This document shows positions 46,322-55,836 of a DNA stretch of 64,000 nt, piece after piece. The notes beneath the pieces were generated by a model, which saw only the letters and a program-made list of their open reading frames with translations, was not told the DNA's origin and made no database searches. The stretch comes from CAZYFH01 sp965197395 (GTDB lineage Bacteria; Acidobacteriota; Vicinamibacteria; Vicinamibacterales; UBA8438), in assembly GCA_965197395.1 (NCBI GenBank), contig OZ240205.1, positions 1,550,001 through 1,614,000 on the forward strand. Reading direction: 5' to 3'. A program made the position numbers and the translations under genes. Positions within the stretch are counted from its first letter, which is position 1, and each line of letters begins with the position of its first letter.

Positions 46322-46563
46322 CTACTGCTCCCGGGGGAACGAAGGTCCGGTGTCGTTGAAGGCTTCGCAGCATAGCACAGGCCGCCCGTATACTCTGGGG
46401 TCAACCGGGGGGTCAGGCGACGTCGCTGATGTGACGACGCGAGACTCGAACGCACCGTCCGTCCGCTCTGACAGGGTGTCGCGATGACGGGACGATACGC
46501 GGCGGGCGAACCCCTGTAGAACGGGCAGTTTCACCGGTACAAACCGTGCATCACCCCAGGGTC

Positions 46564-47367
46564 ATGCGGAGGCGTCGTCACGGCGGACTTGCGCTCTGCG
46601 CCACCATCGCGGTCCTGATCGGCGCCGGTCGTCCCGTGGTCGTCTCGGCCGATGGCGCCGATGGTGGGACGAGGCAGCAAGCGAGTCCCGATTTCCTGTT
46701 CGGACGGCCGGGGACGTCGGTCGGCGTCCGTGGCCAATGGTTCGCGGCGCGCGCCGGACGCGACCGGTTCGACCCGGAGACCGACCTGTACGACTTCCTG
46801 ACCGAGACGCTGACACTCGAGCAGCGCGACTTCAATGCGCCGGGCATCGGGGTCGACGTCGGCTTCGCGCTCGGGTCACGCCTCGACGCGCGCGCCGGGT
46901 TGGACTTCACGAGTACGTTGACTCGCTCCGAATACCGAGATTTCGACGAGAGCGGCATCCCCATCGAGCAGGACACCACGCTCAGTCAGCTCGAGCTGAC
47001 AGGCAGCATCGTGCTGGCGATCCTGCCGCGCGGTCGCGCGATCGGGCAATACACATGGATTCCGAACCGCGTCGTTCCGTACATCGGCGCCGGTGTCGGG
47101 CTGATGCGCTACGAGGTCGAGCAGCTCGGCGATTTCGTCGATTTCCTTGACCTGTCGATCTTCACGGCGCGACTCGAGTCGAGCGCGTGGACGCCGAGCA
47201 CACACGTGCTTGGCGGCGCCGACATCAGGCTGATGCGCCAACTATTCCTGACAGGCGAAGCACGGTATGTCTGGGCCGATGCGAAGGTGACAAGAGACTT
47301 CTCTGGGTTCGACCCGATCGACCTGACCGGTCTCCGTATTTCGGCTGGCATACGGTTCGTGTTCTGA
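46564..47367 (+). CDS. outer-membrane beta-barrel protein
   Basis: 267 aa from the ATG at 46564; a GTG at 46546 is in frame but less likely. Signal peptide GGLALCATIAVLIGAGRPVV. Alternating strands with aromatic ends (VGVRGQWFAARAGRDRF, ALGSRLDARAGLDFTSTLTR, VVPYIGAGVGLMRYEVEQL, FLTGEARYVWADAKV, LRISAGIRFVF) and a terminal Phe are typical of an eight-strand outer-membrane barrel of the OmpW/OmpA-like kind. Gene family otherwise unknown. Divergent from the DUF4159 operon; a TATACT element at 46389-46394 could serve as its -10. Confidence 0.8.
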   Translation: MRRRRHGGLALCATIAVLIGAGRPVVVSADGADGGTRQQASPDFLFGRPGTSVGVRGQWFAARAGRDRFDPETDLYDFLTETLTLEQRDFNAPGIGVDVGFALGSRLDARAGLDFTSTLTRSEYRDFDESGIPIEQDTTLSQLELTGSIVLAILPRGRAIGQYTWIPNRVVPYIGAGVGLMRYEVEQLGDFVDFLDLSIFTARLESSAWTPSTHVLGGADIRLMRQLFLTGEARYVWADAKVTRDFSGFDPIDLTGLRISAGIRFVF

Positions 47368-47394
47368 CGCATAGTGGATGTGGGGGTATCAGCA

Positions 47395-48666
47395 ATGGGT
47401 ACCAAATTCAGCGGTCCGCGTGTCTTCCTGGTGGCGTCGGCGCTGACGATGCTGGTCCTGGCGCCGGCGGCGGCGGCGCAGGAGCCGACGCCTCACGCCA
47501 ACGTGGCGCCGTCGAGTACCGCCAACCTCGACGCGCGCTGGACGGCGTGGCTTGGCTGCTGGCAGCTGTGGGAAGAGCAGGTCGATCGCGAGGCCGAGCC
47601 GGGGCGCGAGTTTCCGGAGCGCACCTTCGTCTGCCTGACACCGGCCGAACGCGGTTCCGGCATCACGCTGCGTGCCGTCGCGAACGGGCAAGTGCTCGTC
47701 GAACGCGGGCTCGCGGGTGACGGGGTCCGCCAGGACGTTGTGGACGGTGACTGCGCCGGATGGGAACACAGCGAGTGGGCCGTCGGCGGCCGGCGACTCT
47801 TTACCCGCGCCGAGCTTCAGTGCGGCGATGGCCCGACGCGGTCGGTCGATGGCATCAGCTTGCTGGCGAGCGCCTCCACGTGGGTCGACATCCAGCTCGT
47901 CGACATCGGTGGACAGCAGCACCTCGAGATCCGGCGATACAACCCGGCGACCGAACACCAGCGGCAGGAGCTGCTTGGCTCCGCGTTTGATACCGAGATC
48001 GACCCGGTCGTCGTCCGCGAGGCGCGACGCGAGACCGCCGCGCCACTCAGCCTTCCGGGCGTGCGCGAGGCGGCGGAGAAGGCGGCACCGCGCGTCGTCG
48101 AGGCGATGCTCGTCGAGATGCAGCCGCGGTTCACGCTCGATGCCGACACACTGGTGGCCCTGGACGACGCAGGCCTCGACCATCAGGTGATCGACCTGCT
48201 GGTGGCGCTGGCCTACCCGGAACAGTTCGTCGTCGAGTCTCGGTCCCGGGGCGGCAGCTGGTCGAGCGGGGGTGGCGGCGGCTTTGGCGGGTACGACTCG
48301 ATCTGGTACAACGACCTCTACCCGTACTACGTCACGCCGCTCGGCTACAACCATTGGCGGAGTGGGTATAGCCCGTATCTGTACGGCTACGGTGGCGCCG
48401 CCAGCCCCTTCATCCTCCTCCGTGACGACACGACCGCGTCGTCGGGCCGCGCGATCGCCAACCGTGGCTACACGCGCGTCACTCGTTCACAAGCGGGCGG
48501 TCGGCAGACGACAGCGAGAGGCGGGAACGGCGGCGGGCAGAGTGGCGCGTCCGGTCGCTCGGGCGGCAGCTCTTCGGGCGGTGGCGTCACCTCGGGGGGG
48601 TATCGAGGCGGTGGTGGCGGCGCCAGCAGTGGCGGCGGCACACGAACCGCGACACCACGGCGGTAG
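47395..48666 (+). CDS. secreted glycine-rich C-terminal protein of unknown function
   Basis: 423 aa from ATG 47395 (GGGGG 8-12 nt upstream; an in-frame start 21 nt earlier is possible). Signal peptide VFLVASALTMLVLAPAAAAQ. First half is folded: WTAWLGCWQLWEEQV, FVCLTPAERGSGITLRAVAN and several Cys, resembling a lipocalin-like or DUF-type beta protein; then a helical segment (VREAAEKAAPRVVEAMLVEM, DDAGLDHQVIDLLVALAYPE). The last 130 residues are rich in Gly, Ser and Tyr (YNDLYPYYVTPLGYN) and lack structure. It follows the barrel gene by 27 nt, so the pair is probably an operon. I do not recognise the family. Confidence 0.72.
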   Translation: MGTKFSGPRVFLVASALTMLVLAPAAAAQEPTPHANVAPSSTANLDARWTAWLGCWQLWEEQVDREAEPGREFPERTFVCLTPAERGSGITLRAVANGQVLVERGLAGDGVRQDVVDGDCAGWEHSEWAVGGRRLFTRAELQCGDGPTRSVDGISLLASASTWVDIQLVDIGGQQHLEIRRYNPATEHQRQELLGSAFDTEIDPVVVREARRETAAPLSLPGVREAAEKAAPRVVEAMLVEMQPRFTLDADTLVALDDAGLDHQVIDLLVALAYPEQFVVESRSRGGSWSSGGGGGFGGYDSIWYNDLYPYYVTPLGYNHWRSGYSPYLYGYGGAASPFILLRDDTTASSGRAIANRGYTRVTRSQAGGRQTTARGGNGGGQSGASGRSGGSSSGGGVTSGGYRGGGGGASSGGGTRTATPRR

Positions 48667-48682
48667 GTGAGTCGGTGTGCGC

Positions 48683-48737
48683 CCTACGTAGGGCAAGGCT
48701 TCAGCCTTGCCTCGCAGGCCTAAAGGCCCGCGCTACG
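48683..48737. repeat. intergenic palindromic repeat, copy 4 (two hairpins)
   Basis: GGCAAGGCTTCAGCCTTGCC and GCAGGCCTAAAGGCCCGC hairpins, framed by CCTACG at the left and GCTACG at the right. Same unit as the copies at 8866, 28077 and 31715. Lies between two convergent genes, where it may help termination. Confidence 0.8.
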
Positions 48738-48773
48738 ATTGACAATCGACTGCCCTCCAGGCAGGCGGCGGCG

Positions 48774-49664
48774 CTACTCCACGAACCGCACTTCGAACAT
48801 CTTGGGCCACCACTTGCCCGTGATGTAGAACGTGTCGGCGTCGGGGTCGTACGCGATGCCATTGAGCACATCCACACCGCGTGATTCGGACCGCGTCAGC
48901 AGCCCGGCCGCGTCGATCTGGTGGGTGACCCGTCCGCTCGACGGGTCGATCCGCACGAGGTAGTCGTCCTGCCACACGTTGGCGAACACCTCGCCGCGGA
49001 CACATTCGAGCTCGTTCAGCTGCATGAGCGGGCGACCGCGCAAGGTGACGCGCACCTGGCCGGTGACGTCGAACGACTCGGGGTCCCGGAAGGTGAGCAC
49101 GTCGGTTCCGTCGCTCATGATCAGGCGCGTGCCGTCGTGGCACAGGCCCCATCCCTCACCCTGGTAGCGGAATGTCGCGAGCTGGTCGAAACTGACCAGG
49201 TCGTGGACCAACGCGCGTTGCGCCTGCCACGTGAGCATGATGAGGCGGTCACCCACACGGGCGAGACCCTCGCCAAAGTAGGCGCGCGAGATGTCGACGC
49301 GCTGCACCGCGCGACCGGTGACGGGATCGATGCGACGGAGCTCCGACCGTCCGACCTGACCCGTGCTTTCGTACAGTGCGCCGTCCCACCAGAGCAGTCC
49401 TTGGGTGTACGCCGTGGTGTCGTGTGGCAACGTCCGCAGCACCTCGACACGCAGGGAGCGCACGACATCGGCCGGCTGGGACGTCGTGGAGCTCGTCATG
49501 GGGGACGAGCGGAGCACCCACCCGCTCGTGATCAACGCGGCGAGCGCCAGCCCGGCGAGCAGCGGTATGCGGGCGACGCGACCCGGCGCGCGCTGTAGCC
49601 GCGAGTCCGTACGGGTCCGCTTCGTGCTCCTCCGGGTCACTGATGCATTCTGCCACACGGGCAC
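48774..49664 (-). CDS. glutamine cyclotransferase (glutaminyl-peptide cyclase, beta-propeller type)
   Basis: 296 aa if the GTG at 49664 is used (a GTG at 49640 is also possible). An N-terminal helix (ARIPLLAGLALAALITSGWV) exports or anchors it. The five-bladed plant/bacterial propeller fold is clear: RTLPHDTTAYTQGLLWWDGA, YESTGQVGRSELRRIDPVTG, YFGEGLARVGDRLIMLTWQA, FRYQGEGWGLCHDGTRLIMS, LNELECVRGEVFANVWQDD and VLNGIAYDPDADTFYITGKW. It converts N-terminal glutamine of peptides to pyroglutamate. It sits beside, but is not coupled to, the addA gene. Confidence 0.93.
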   Translation of the reverse strand: MPVWQNASVTRRSTKRTRTDSRLQRAPGRVARIPLLAGLALAALITSGWVLRSSPMTSSTTSQPADVVRSLRVEVLRTLPHDTTAYTQGLLWWDGALYESTGQVGRSELRRIDPVTGRAVQRVDISRAYFGEGLARVGDRLIMLTWQAQRALVHDLVSFDQLATFRYQGEGWGLCHDGTRLIMSDGTDVLTFRDPESFDVTGQVRVTLRGRPLMQLNELECVRGEVFANVWQDDYLVRIDPSSGRVTHQIDAAGLLTRSESRGVDVLNGIAYDPDADTFYITGKWWPKMFEVRFVE

Positions 49665-49694
49665 CAGCGCCGGCGGGTCACGAGGGCCTTCGTG

Positions 49695-52600
49695 TCACAC
49701 CCGCATCAGCACGGGTGTCACGGTTTCTCCCGTGGCCCGGGCGATCATCGCCGCATACAGCGCCACCTGCTGCCGGTAGATCTGCAGGGCGTCGGTTCCG
49801 TCCAGCTCTGCATCGGTCTTGTAGTCGACGACCGTCCAGCCGGCGGATTCACGAAACGCGAGATCGATGATCCCTTCCACCAGCGTGCCGTCGTCGGCTC
49901 GCATCGTGACCGGCGCTTCGCGCCGGCAGTCGCCCCGTGTGGCGGCGGCGCGCGCGCGCGCCAGCAGCGGGTGGTCGAGCGTCGCGCGCGCAATCGCTGA
50001 CGCCGCGGCCATCTCGGCCTCCGGCGCCCCCAGGATGCGCCCATGGAGCATCGCCAACTCGTCGAGCGGTGCGGACGCCGCGGGCAGATCCAGCGGCGCG
50101 CTTGCCAGCACCGCATGCACCACCGAGCCAAACCGCGCGCCGGTCGGTCGCGCCGAATCGATCGGAAGCTCGATGACCTCGACCGGCGGAGACGCGTCGC
50201 GATCGCCGATTGCGGCCCGCGCACGCTCGGTCGCCGTCTCGATGACGAGGCTCGCCCGCGCCCCGCGAGCGATCGCTTCATCGCGGCGGCGCCGCCACCC
50301 GCGGTAGCGCTGCAGGTCCTCCTCGACGATCTCGGGCGGCGTGTTCTTTGAGAGGAGCTCCTCTTGCCGGATCCCGAACCGGGCATCGACGTCTAGCGTC
50401 AGCCGCGCGGGATCCCACCACACGACGCCATAGGTCTCGCAGAAAGCCTCGGGACTCGAGGGCGCCGGCGTCGTGCCGGGGAACGCCACGATCTTGCCGC
50501 GCTCCACGCTCGCGCCCTGTCCATCCGCCGATTCGGATGTGGCCATCGTGTGCAAGCCGGGCGCGACCGTATCGCTGCGTGCTGGATCCCCATCCGGCCG
50601 CTCGAGCACCGTATCGAGACCGAATCGCGGACAACCCGGGGCGAGCTCGGGCGCGCGGCGCGTCGGCGTCGGTGGGTAGAGCCCCGGGTGCAGCGGGCTC
50701 AGCCACCCTCCCTCGTGCGGCCCATCCCCGACCGCGGGCACAACGAGCAGGTCGCGCGCGCGTGTCGCGGCGACATACGCCAGGCGGATGCCTTCCTCCC
50801 GGTCGCGGTCGACTTCTTCGCGCTCGTGATCCAGCAGATCGAGCGGCGACCACCCCGCCAGCCGCAACGCGCACAACCCGTTCGCGGCGTCGACGAAGCG
50901 ATTGGCGGACTTGCGATGAAGCTTGCACGTCGGGTCCGCCAGCACCACGACCGGGAACTCGAGTCCCTTCGCGCGGTGCACGGTCATGATCCGCACGCCG
51001 TCGCTCCCCTCCTCGAGGATCGGCGCCTCACCGGCCTGCCTCGCGGCCGCCTCGTCCCGGAGATACTCGACGAAGCCGCGGAACGAGAGTCCGCCGCCGG
51101 CTTCGTAACGCCGAGCCATCTCCGCGATCTGGAGCACGTTGGCCAGCGCCTGCTCGCCCGCGGGGCGCATCACGAAACCCGCGTGCGCGCGAGTCGCCTC
51201 GAGCAGCCTCCCGATCGTCTCAGCGACCGGCACGTGGTTGCGATGGCGATGCAGGCGCTGCAGCAACTCGAGCGCGTCGGTCACCGGTAGCAACCTGTCG
51301 TCGCCGGCTGCGTCGTCGCCAGTCAACGCCCTCGGGACGCGGAAGGGATGGAGTCGTCCGAACCGTTGGCGATAGACAAAGAGGGTCTCGTCGTCGACCG
51401 CGAAGAGCGACCCACGCAGTGTCGCGAACACCGACAGCTCGTCGTCGGGCCATTCGACCGCGGCAAGCGCCGCGCGAATCGTCGAGACCTCCTCCCGTTC
51501 ATGAAACGTCCGCCCACCGACCAGCAGGTGGCGGATACCGCGCGCCTCGAGCGCATTGACGTAGGCGCGGGTCACGTCGCCGCCAAAGCTCTCGAAGCGC
51601 CGGAACAGCACGCAGATGTGCCGGGCTTCGATCGGCACGCGGCCCGAGTCCGGGCCATCGTCCCCGGCGTCCGAGCGCCGTTGGGTGACGGTCCAGCCGC
51701 TGTGGCGCACCAGCCAATCGATGAACGCACCGACGGCATGAGGAACGGAGGTGTCGATGGCCTTGGCGGCGACACGGTAGTAGCCATACGGACGCGGCAC
51801 CGGCAACGCCACGACGGCCGGCTGCGTCTCGACACCGTCGCGGTGCGGCGACAGCGGCACATACGCCGCGCGCGGTCCGCTGCCGGCGCCGGTCGCGCGC
51901 ATGACCGGCGCAAACGACCCGTTGACCAGCCGCTGGATCGCCGGCACGGCTCGGAAGCTGGTTGTGAGCTCGACCGCGGTGACACCGGCGCGCTCCAACT
52001 GCCGCTTGACCTCTTCGTAGATCCCAACGTCAGCCCGGCGAAACCGGTAGATCGACTGCTTGGGATCCCCGACGATGAACAGCTTGCCGGGCGCCGGCGT
52101 CACGTGCCGCCACTCACGCTCATCCGGGTCGTTCGCCGCGAGCAAGAGGATGATCTCCGCCTGCAGCGGATCGGTGTCCTGGAACTCGTCGACGAACACC
52201 CGTGCGAACCGGTGCTGGGCGGCGTGCCGAACGCTGTCATGGCGCCGGAGGAGGTCGCGTGCCTTGAGGAGAAGGTCGACGAAATCCAGGTAGCCAGCGT
52301 CGGATTTCAGCGCGCCATACCGCTCGATGACCGCCCGTAACTCCTGTTGTAGCAGGGCGGCGAGATCCGCATCGGCGACTTTGGTGAACCGCCGCAGCAT
52401 GTCGACCACCTTGGTGTGCCGTTCGACGACGTGCGAACGCGCCACACCGTCGGCGTAGTCCGCGCCCGCGCCCCGACGCGGTTTCGTAAATGTGCGGTTC
52501 GCCGCAAGCTCGACGAGCAACGCCTCGATCCCGTCGTAGTCGCGACGCCGAGGCCGGACGGCGTCGGTCGTCTCTATGGTTTGGGCCACCAATCGCGCTG

Positions 52601-53378
52601 GCTGCGTGTCGTGGAAGAGGCGATCGTATTTTCGATTGCCAGCCTGGTCCGTAAGATCGGCGAACTCCTTGATATGGGCCACGATCTGGTCAATCACCGC
52701 CTCGCGCGGGAACTCCTCGCGGCGCCACTGAGCAGTGAAATCACGCCATTCGGCAAGCTGCCACGCCGCGCGGCGCAATCTGTCCGTGGGACTGTCGGTC
52801 GCTGCGTCGGGCTCGTCGAAGCGGAACGGCGTCCTGCGGCGGCGCAGCGCCCGCCGGACCCCTTCGGACGGATCCGCGAGGACGTCCTGAAACCAGAGGT
52901 CGAATCCCTGGGCAAAGAGCCGGCGCGCCTCGGGCTCCGCCAGGATGCCGAAGCGTGGATCGACACCGGCCTCGACCGGCCGTTCGTGCAGGAGATCGGC
53001 GCAAAACCCGTGGATGGTGCTGACCTGGGCTTCCTCGAGATGCGCGATCGCCTGTTCGAGATTGCGCGCGCGCACCTCCGAATGCCCGTCGACGCCGTCG
53101 CTCCCAGCGCCGCCATCCGGCGCCTGACGCGCGCGCTCGAGCTCCTCGCGCAACCGGAGCTTCAGCTCGCCGGCCGCCTTCTCGGTGAACGTAACGGCGA
53201 GGATCTCGTCGACCCGCGCGGTGCCCGAGGCGAGCACGTTGACGATGCGCGCCACGAGCTCGCTGGTCTTGCCGGTCCCGGCAGCGGCTTCGACGATGAG
53301 CGAGTCGTCGAGCGCGGTGCGGATGCGATCGCGGGCCTCGGCATCGACCAACGGCGTCGGCTGCCGTGTCATTGTCAT
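49695..53378 (-). CDS. addA: AddA-type UvrD/PcrA helicase-nuclease
   Basis: 1227 aa from the ATG at 53378, which overlaps the addB stop by ATGA; an upstream in-frame extension is a shadow. Superfamily 1 helicase motifs: Walker A AAAGTGKT at 31-38, VFVDEFQDTDPLQAEII (motif II), IVGDPKQSIYRFRRADV (motif III/IV), RIMTVHRAKGLEFPVVVLAD (motif V) and AYVAATRARDLLVV (VI). A PD-(D/E)XK nuclease at the C-terminus holds GIIDLAFRESAGWTVVDYK. Acts with AddB to process double-strand DNA ends for RecA. Its partner is interrupted by an IS, so the pair may be inactive here. Confidence 0.93.
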   Translation of the reverse strand: MTMTRQPTPLVDAEARDRIRTALDDSLIVEAAAGTGKTSELVARIVNVLASGTARVDEILAVTFTEKAAGELKLRLREELERARQAPDGGAGSDGVDGHSEVRARNLEQAIAHLEEAQVSTIHGFCADLLHERPVEAGVDPRFGILAEPEARRLFAQGFDLWFQDVLADPSEGVRRALRRRRTPFRFDEPDAATDSPTDRLRRAAWQLAEWRDFTAQWRREEFPREAVIDQIVAHIKEFADLTDQAGNRKYDRLFHDTQPARLVAQTIETTDAVRPRRRDYDGIEALLVELAANRTFTKPRRGAGADYADGVARSHVVERHTKVVDMLRRFTKVADADLAALLQQELRAVIERYGALKSDAGYLDFVDLLLKARDLLRRHDSVRHAAQHRFARVFVDEFQDTDPLQAEIILLLAANDPDEREWRHVTPAPGKLFIVGDPKQSIYRFRRADVGIYEEVKRQLERAGVTAVELTTSFRAVPAIQRLVNGSFAPVMRATGAGSGPRAAYVPLSPHRDGVETQPAVVALPVPRPYGYYRVAAKAIDTSVPHAVGAFIDWLVRHSGWTVTQRRSDAGDDGPDSGRVPIEARHICVLFRRFESFGGDVTRAYVNALEARGIRHLLVGGRTFHEREEVSTIRAALAAVEWPDDELSVFATLRGSLFAVDDETLFVYRQRFGRLHPFRVPRALTGDDAAGDDRLLPVTDALELLQRLHRHRNHVPVAETIGRLLEATRAHAGFVMRPAGEQALANVLQIAEMARRYEAGGGLSFRGFVEYLRDEAAARQAGEAPILEEGSDGVRIMTVHRAKGLEFPVVVLADPTCKLHRKSANRFVDAANGLCALRLAGWSPLDLLDHEREEVDRDREEGIRLAYVAATRARDLLVVPAVGDGPHEGGWLSPLHPGLYPPTPTRRAPELAPGCPRFGLDTVLERPDGDPARSDTVAPGLHTMATSESADGQGASVERGKIVAFPGTTPAPSSPEAFCETYGVVWWDPARLTLDVDARFGIRQEELLSKNTPPEIVEEDLQRYRGWRRRRDEAIARGARASLVIETATERARAAIGDRDASPPVEVIELPIDSARPTGARFGSVVHAVLASAPLDLPAASAPLDELAMLHGRILGAPEAEMAAASAIARATLDHPLLARARAAATRGDCRREAPVTMRADDGTLVEGIIDLAFRESAGWTVVDYKTDAELDGTDALQIYRQQVALYAAMIARATGETVTPVLMRV

Positions 53379-54484
53379 GGCAAACCGCGGAGGGCGTAGA
53401 GATCGACGAGCTTGGTGTCGTCTTTCACGTAGCGCGCCCGCCGCTCCTCCCACGGACCGCAGACCTCACGGTAGTCACACCATCGGCACGCGCCTTCGCG
53501 TGGCGCCGGCAGGAACGTGCCGCCCGCCACCGCCCGATCGATGATCTCCAGCACTTCGATGCCGGATCGGCGCTCGCGCTCGCCGAGCGACACGGACCGG
53601 CGCGCGAAGGCGCCGGTCGAGGTACAAAAGAACAGCTGCGACTCGCCAACCGCGCGGCCCACGGCCTGCTCGACGGACAAGCCGTACAGCACGGGCTGCA
53701 GCACTTCACCGCGTCCAACCACCATCCGCTCGCGCGTTCGGTTCTTCCCGGTCTTGTGGTCGGTGACCCGAAGCTCGCCGTGGGGCGTTGGCCCGGCCTT
53801 CGCTTCGATGAGATCGACGACACCGTGCAACTGCCACCGCCCGTCGAGGGTCACCGGTTCCGGCACGCTCTCGGGATCCCGGCCACCCCCCGGCGCGAAG
53901 CCAAATCCGAACTCCGCGCGAATGGGGATCCACTCGCTGTCTTCGTTCGCCACGTGGTGGATCCATCCTTTGAGGTCGGCGCGCACCGCCTCGATCTCGT
54001 CTCGCCACACCCGATCGATGGCCGGCGCGAGCTGTTCGGCGTAGGCGGCCGCCACCCGGTCGAGGACGTCATCGAGCACGGCTTCGGCGTCGGGGATCCG
54101 TGCCACCGTCACCGGTAGTGCCTCGCGGCGCTTCAGCTCGCGCATGAACTCGGCCTGCACTTCGTGGACCATACGGCCCCGGGTCAGCGGGTCGAGCTTT
54201 TCGAGCGGCTCGACCTCCTGGCGTGGTTGCAGGCGATACAGCGCGCCGAGCAGGAACTGGTACGGACACGCCGCGAACCGTTGCAGCGACGAGACGGAGT
54301 ACGGGCGCGCGTCGAGCCGGTGCGCGGCGAGCATGGCGGTCGTGCCGGCATCGAGGTCGTAGAGCCCGTCGTATTTCGACCACGGGTGCTTCCAGCGCGC
54401 CCATCGTGTGAGGAGCGACCGGCGCAGCCCGTGGTCCAAGGTCAGCAGGTACCGGGCACGACCGGCGATCTCGGGCGTGACCGT
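53375..54484 (-). pseudogene. addB: addB 3' part, separated from its 5' part by an ISL3 insertion
   Basis: 370 codons in phase with the upstream part once the IS and one target duplication are removed. This part holds the C-terminal nuclease domain: SSLQRFAACPYQFLLGALYR, LHGVVDLIEAKAG and LRVTDHKTGKNRT (the PD-(D/E)XK metal and lysine residues), and four Cys for the iron-sulfur cluster of AddB: one in FAACPYQ and three in ACRWCDYREVCGPWEE. Coding potential is intact; the stop overlaps addA. Expression as a free protein would need a TTG start at 54439 within the fragment. Confidence 0.88.
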
Positions 54485-54492
54485 TCGGTGCA
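54485..54492. repeat. 8-bp target-site duplication, left copy
   Basis: TCGGTGCA immediately outside the left terminal repeat of the ISL3 element, identical to 55829-55836. Confidence 0.95.
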
Positions 54493-55828
54493 GGCGCTTC
54501 AGGGATTCGGGTGGGCATGAGCACGTGCCTCATCCGGGTACAAGTCCAGGCCTCCGAGATGGAAGTAGATAGCCTTGCGGAACCGCTCCCGGCTCCGAAA
54601 CCCTGCGGCCTGTTTCTTGATCCACTGGATGCGTGAGTTGAGGGCCTCGGCGGTCGCGTTCGTGATGCCGCTGATGATGGCGTTGATGACCCCGGCGAAA
54701 TGTCGTCGGACGGTCCGTGCGACTCGGACCATGGGTGCCAGGCGCGAGCGGGCCATCCAGGTGAGCACCGCCTTCAGCGCCCGCTCCGCCCGTTGGGGTT
54801 GGCGAAACGCGAAGGCGTCCATGAACGTTTCCTTGATGGCCCAGGCGCGGGCGACCTTGAGGTTGCTGGATTTGAGCTGCGTTAGCTCGGCCGCCTGTGC
54901 CCGCGACATGTTCCAGGGGTTCATGAGGAAGAGATGCCGTGTGCCCTTGAGGCGCTCGTCGTGGTTCTCGAGCAGCGTTTTGTGCTCGTCACGACGGACC
55001 TTGTTCACCGCATCGCCCAGCAGGCTGGCGAGGTGGTACTTGTCGAAGACAATCCGCTCGTGCGCGTGTGGCCCCAACGCTCGGGTGACCGCGCTCAGGT
55101 AGGCGCCCGACATGTCCATCGCGACCGCCTCGATGCGGGCTCGTTCGGCGGTGGTGAGCGGGTCGAAGAAGCCGCTGAGCGAGTCCGCCGAGCGGCCATC
55201 TGCGACAAAGAGGACCACCGCCCGCACGGGATCACAGACAACGGTCACGTATTCGTGCCGCTTCTGGAACGAGGTCTCATCGACGCCCACGACCTTGGGC
55301 ACCGAGCGCTTGCGGCGGGCGAGCCCTCGGTCCACCGCGCGCTCCATGATGCCCGCCACCTGGTCCCAGGTCAGGGCGAGCAGCTCGGCGACGGCTTTGA
55401 TGCTGGCGTGCTGCAGCCACTCGATGACCAGACACTCGAAGAGGGCGGTGAAGCGAGACCGGGGAGCCGCCCAGGGCACCTTCACCTGCCTGGTGCCATG
55501 CGTCGGACAATCGATCCGGGGAATCTCCGCCACGAGCAGGGTCTTGTATTGCATCGTGTCCAGGTGCCGCCACGACCGCGTCCGGGTGTCATGGCGCGAG
55601 CAGCGCTCGCTGCCCTCCGGGCACGGCGCCGGCGCATCCGCCCGGAGGGCCACAAAGACCTGCACTGAGTGGTCCTCCATCGAGAGGCCCACATCGACGA
55701 CTTCCCACGGCGGTTCGAGGCCGAGAAGCTTGGCGTACAAGTCACGGTCTTGCATGGTGGGATGCTACCGCGACCCACGCTTGTCCTCCACGAGGTGTTG
55801 AGATAGCCACCCGAAAGCCGGAAGAGCC
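54493..55828. mobile_element. ISL3-family insertion sequence, 1336 bp, complete
   Basis: Terminal inverted repeats start GGCGCTTCAGGG (left) and, read inward from the right, GGCTCTTCCGGC; both continue to TTCGGGTGG, about 18 of 22 matches. A single transposase gene fills the element. The flanks are an exact 8-bp duplication, TCGGTGCA, the length typical of ISL3. The perfect duplication and intact transposase show a recent insertion. It lies in the same strand orientation as the addB gene it interrupts. Confidence 0.95.
54499..55755 (-). CDS. ISL3-family DDE transposase
   Basis: 418 aa. N-terminal zinc-binding region (CPEGSERCSRHDTRT, then CPTHGTRQVKVPW), helix-turn-helix (IKAVAELLALTWDQVAGIME), and the DDE core: Asp in KVVGVDETSFQKRH, Asp in EAVAMDMSGAYLSAV and Glu in TNATAEALNSRIQWI. 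The C-terminal FRSRERFRKAIYFHLGG is the usual ISL3 ending. No frameshift or stop. The stop codon falls inside the left terminal repeat. Likely able to move. Confidence 0.96.
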   Translation of the reverse strand: MQDRDLYAKLLGLEPPWEVVDVGLSMEDHSVQVFVALRADAPAPCPEGSERCSRHDTRTRSWRHLDTMQYKTLLVAEIPRIDCPTHGTRQVKVPWAAPRSRFTALFECLVIEWLQHASIKAVAELLALTWDQVAGIMERAVDRGLARRKRSVPKVVGVDETSFQKRHEYVTVVCDPVRAVVLFVADGRSADSLSGFFDPLTTAERARIEAVAMDMSGAYLSAVTRALGPHAHERIVFDKYHLASLLGDAVNKVRRDEHKTLLENHDERLKGTRHLFLMNPWNMSRAQAAELTQLKSSNLKVARAWAIKETFMDAFAFRQPQRAERALKAVLTWMARSRLAPMVRVARTVRRHFAGVINAIISGITNATAEALNSRIQWIKKQAAGFRSRERFRKAIYFHLGGLDLYPDEARAHAHPNP

Positions 55829-55836
55829 TCGGTGCA
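55829..55836. repeat. 8-bp target-site duplication, right copy
   Basis: TCGGTGCA directly outside the right terminal repeat, matching 54485-54492. Confidence 0.95.

Noticed and set aside
46389..46394. TATACT as promoter of the barrel gene
   Set aside because: The -10 is good but no -35 is seen at 16-18 nt, so it is mentioned only in the gene entry.
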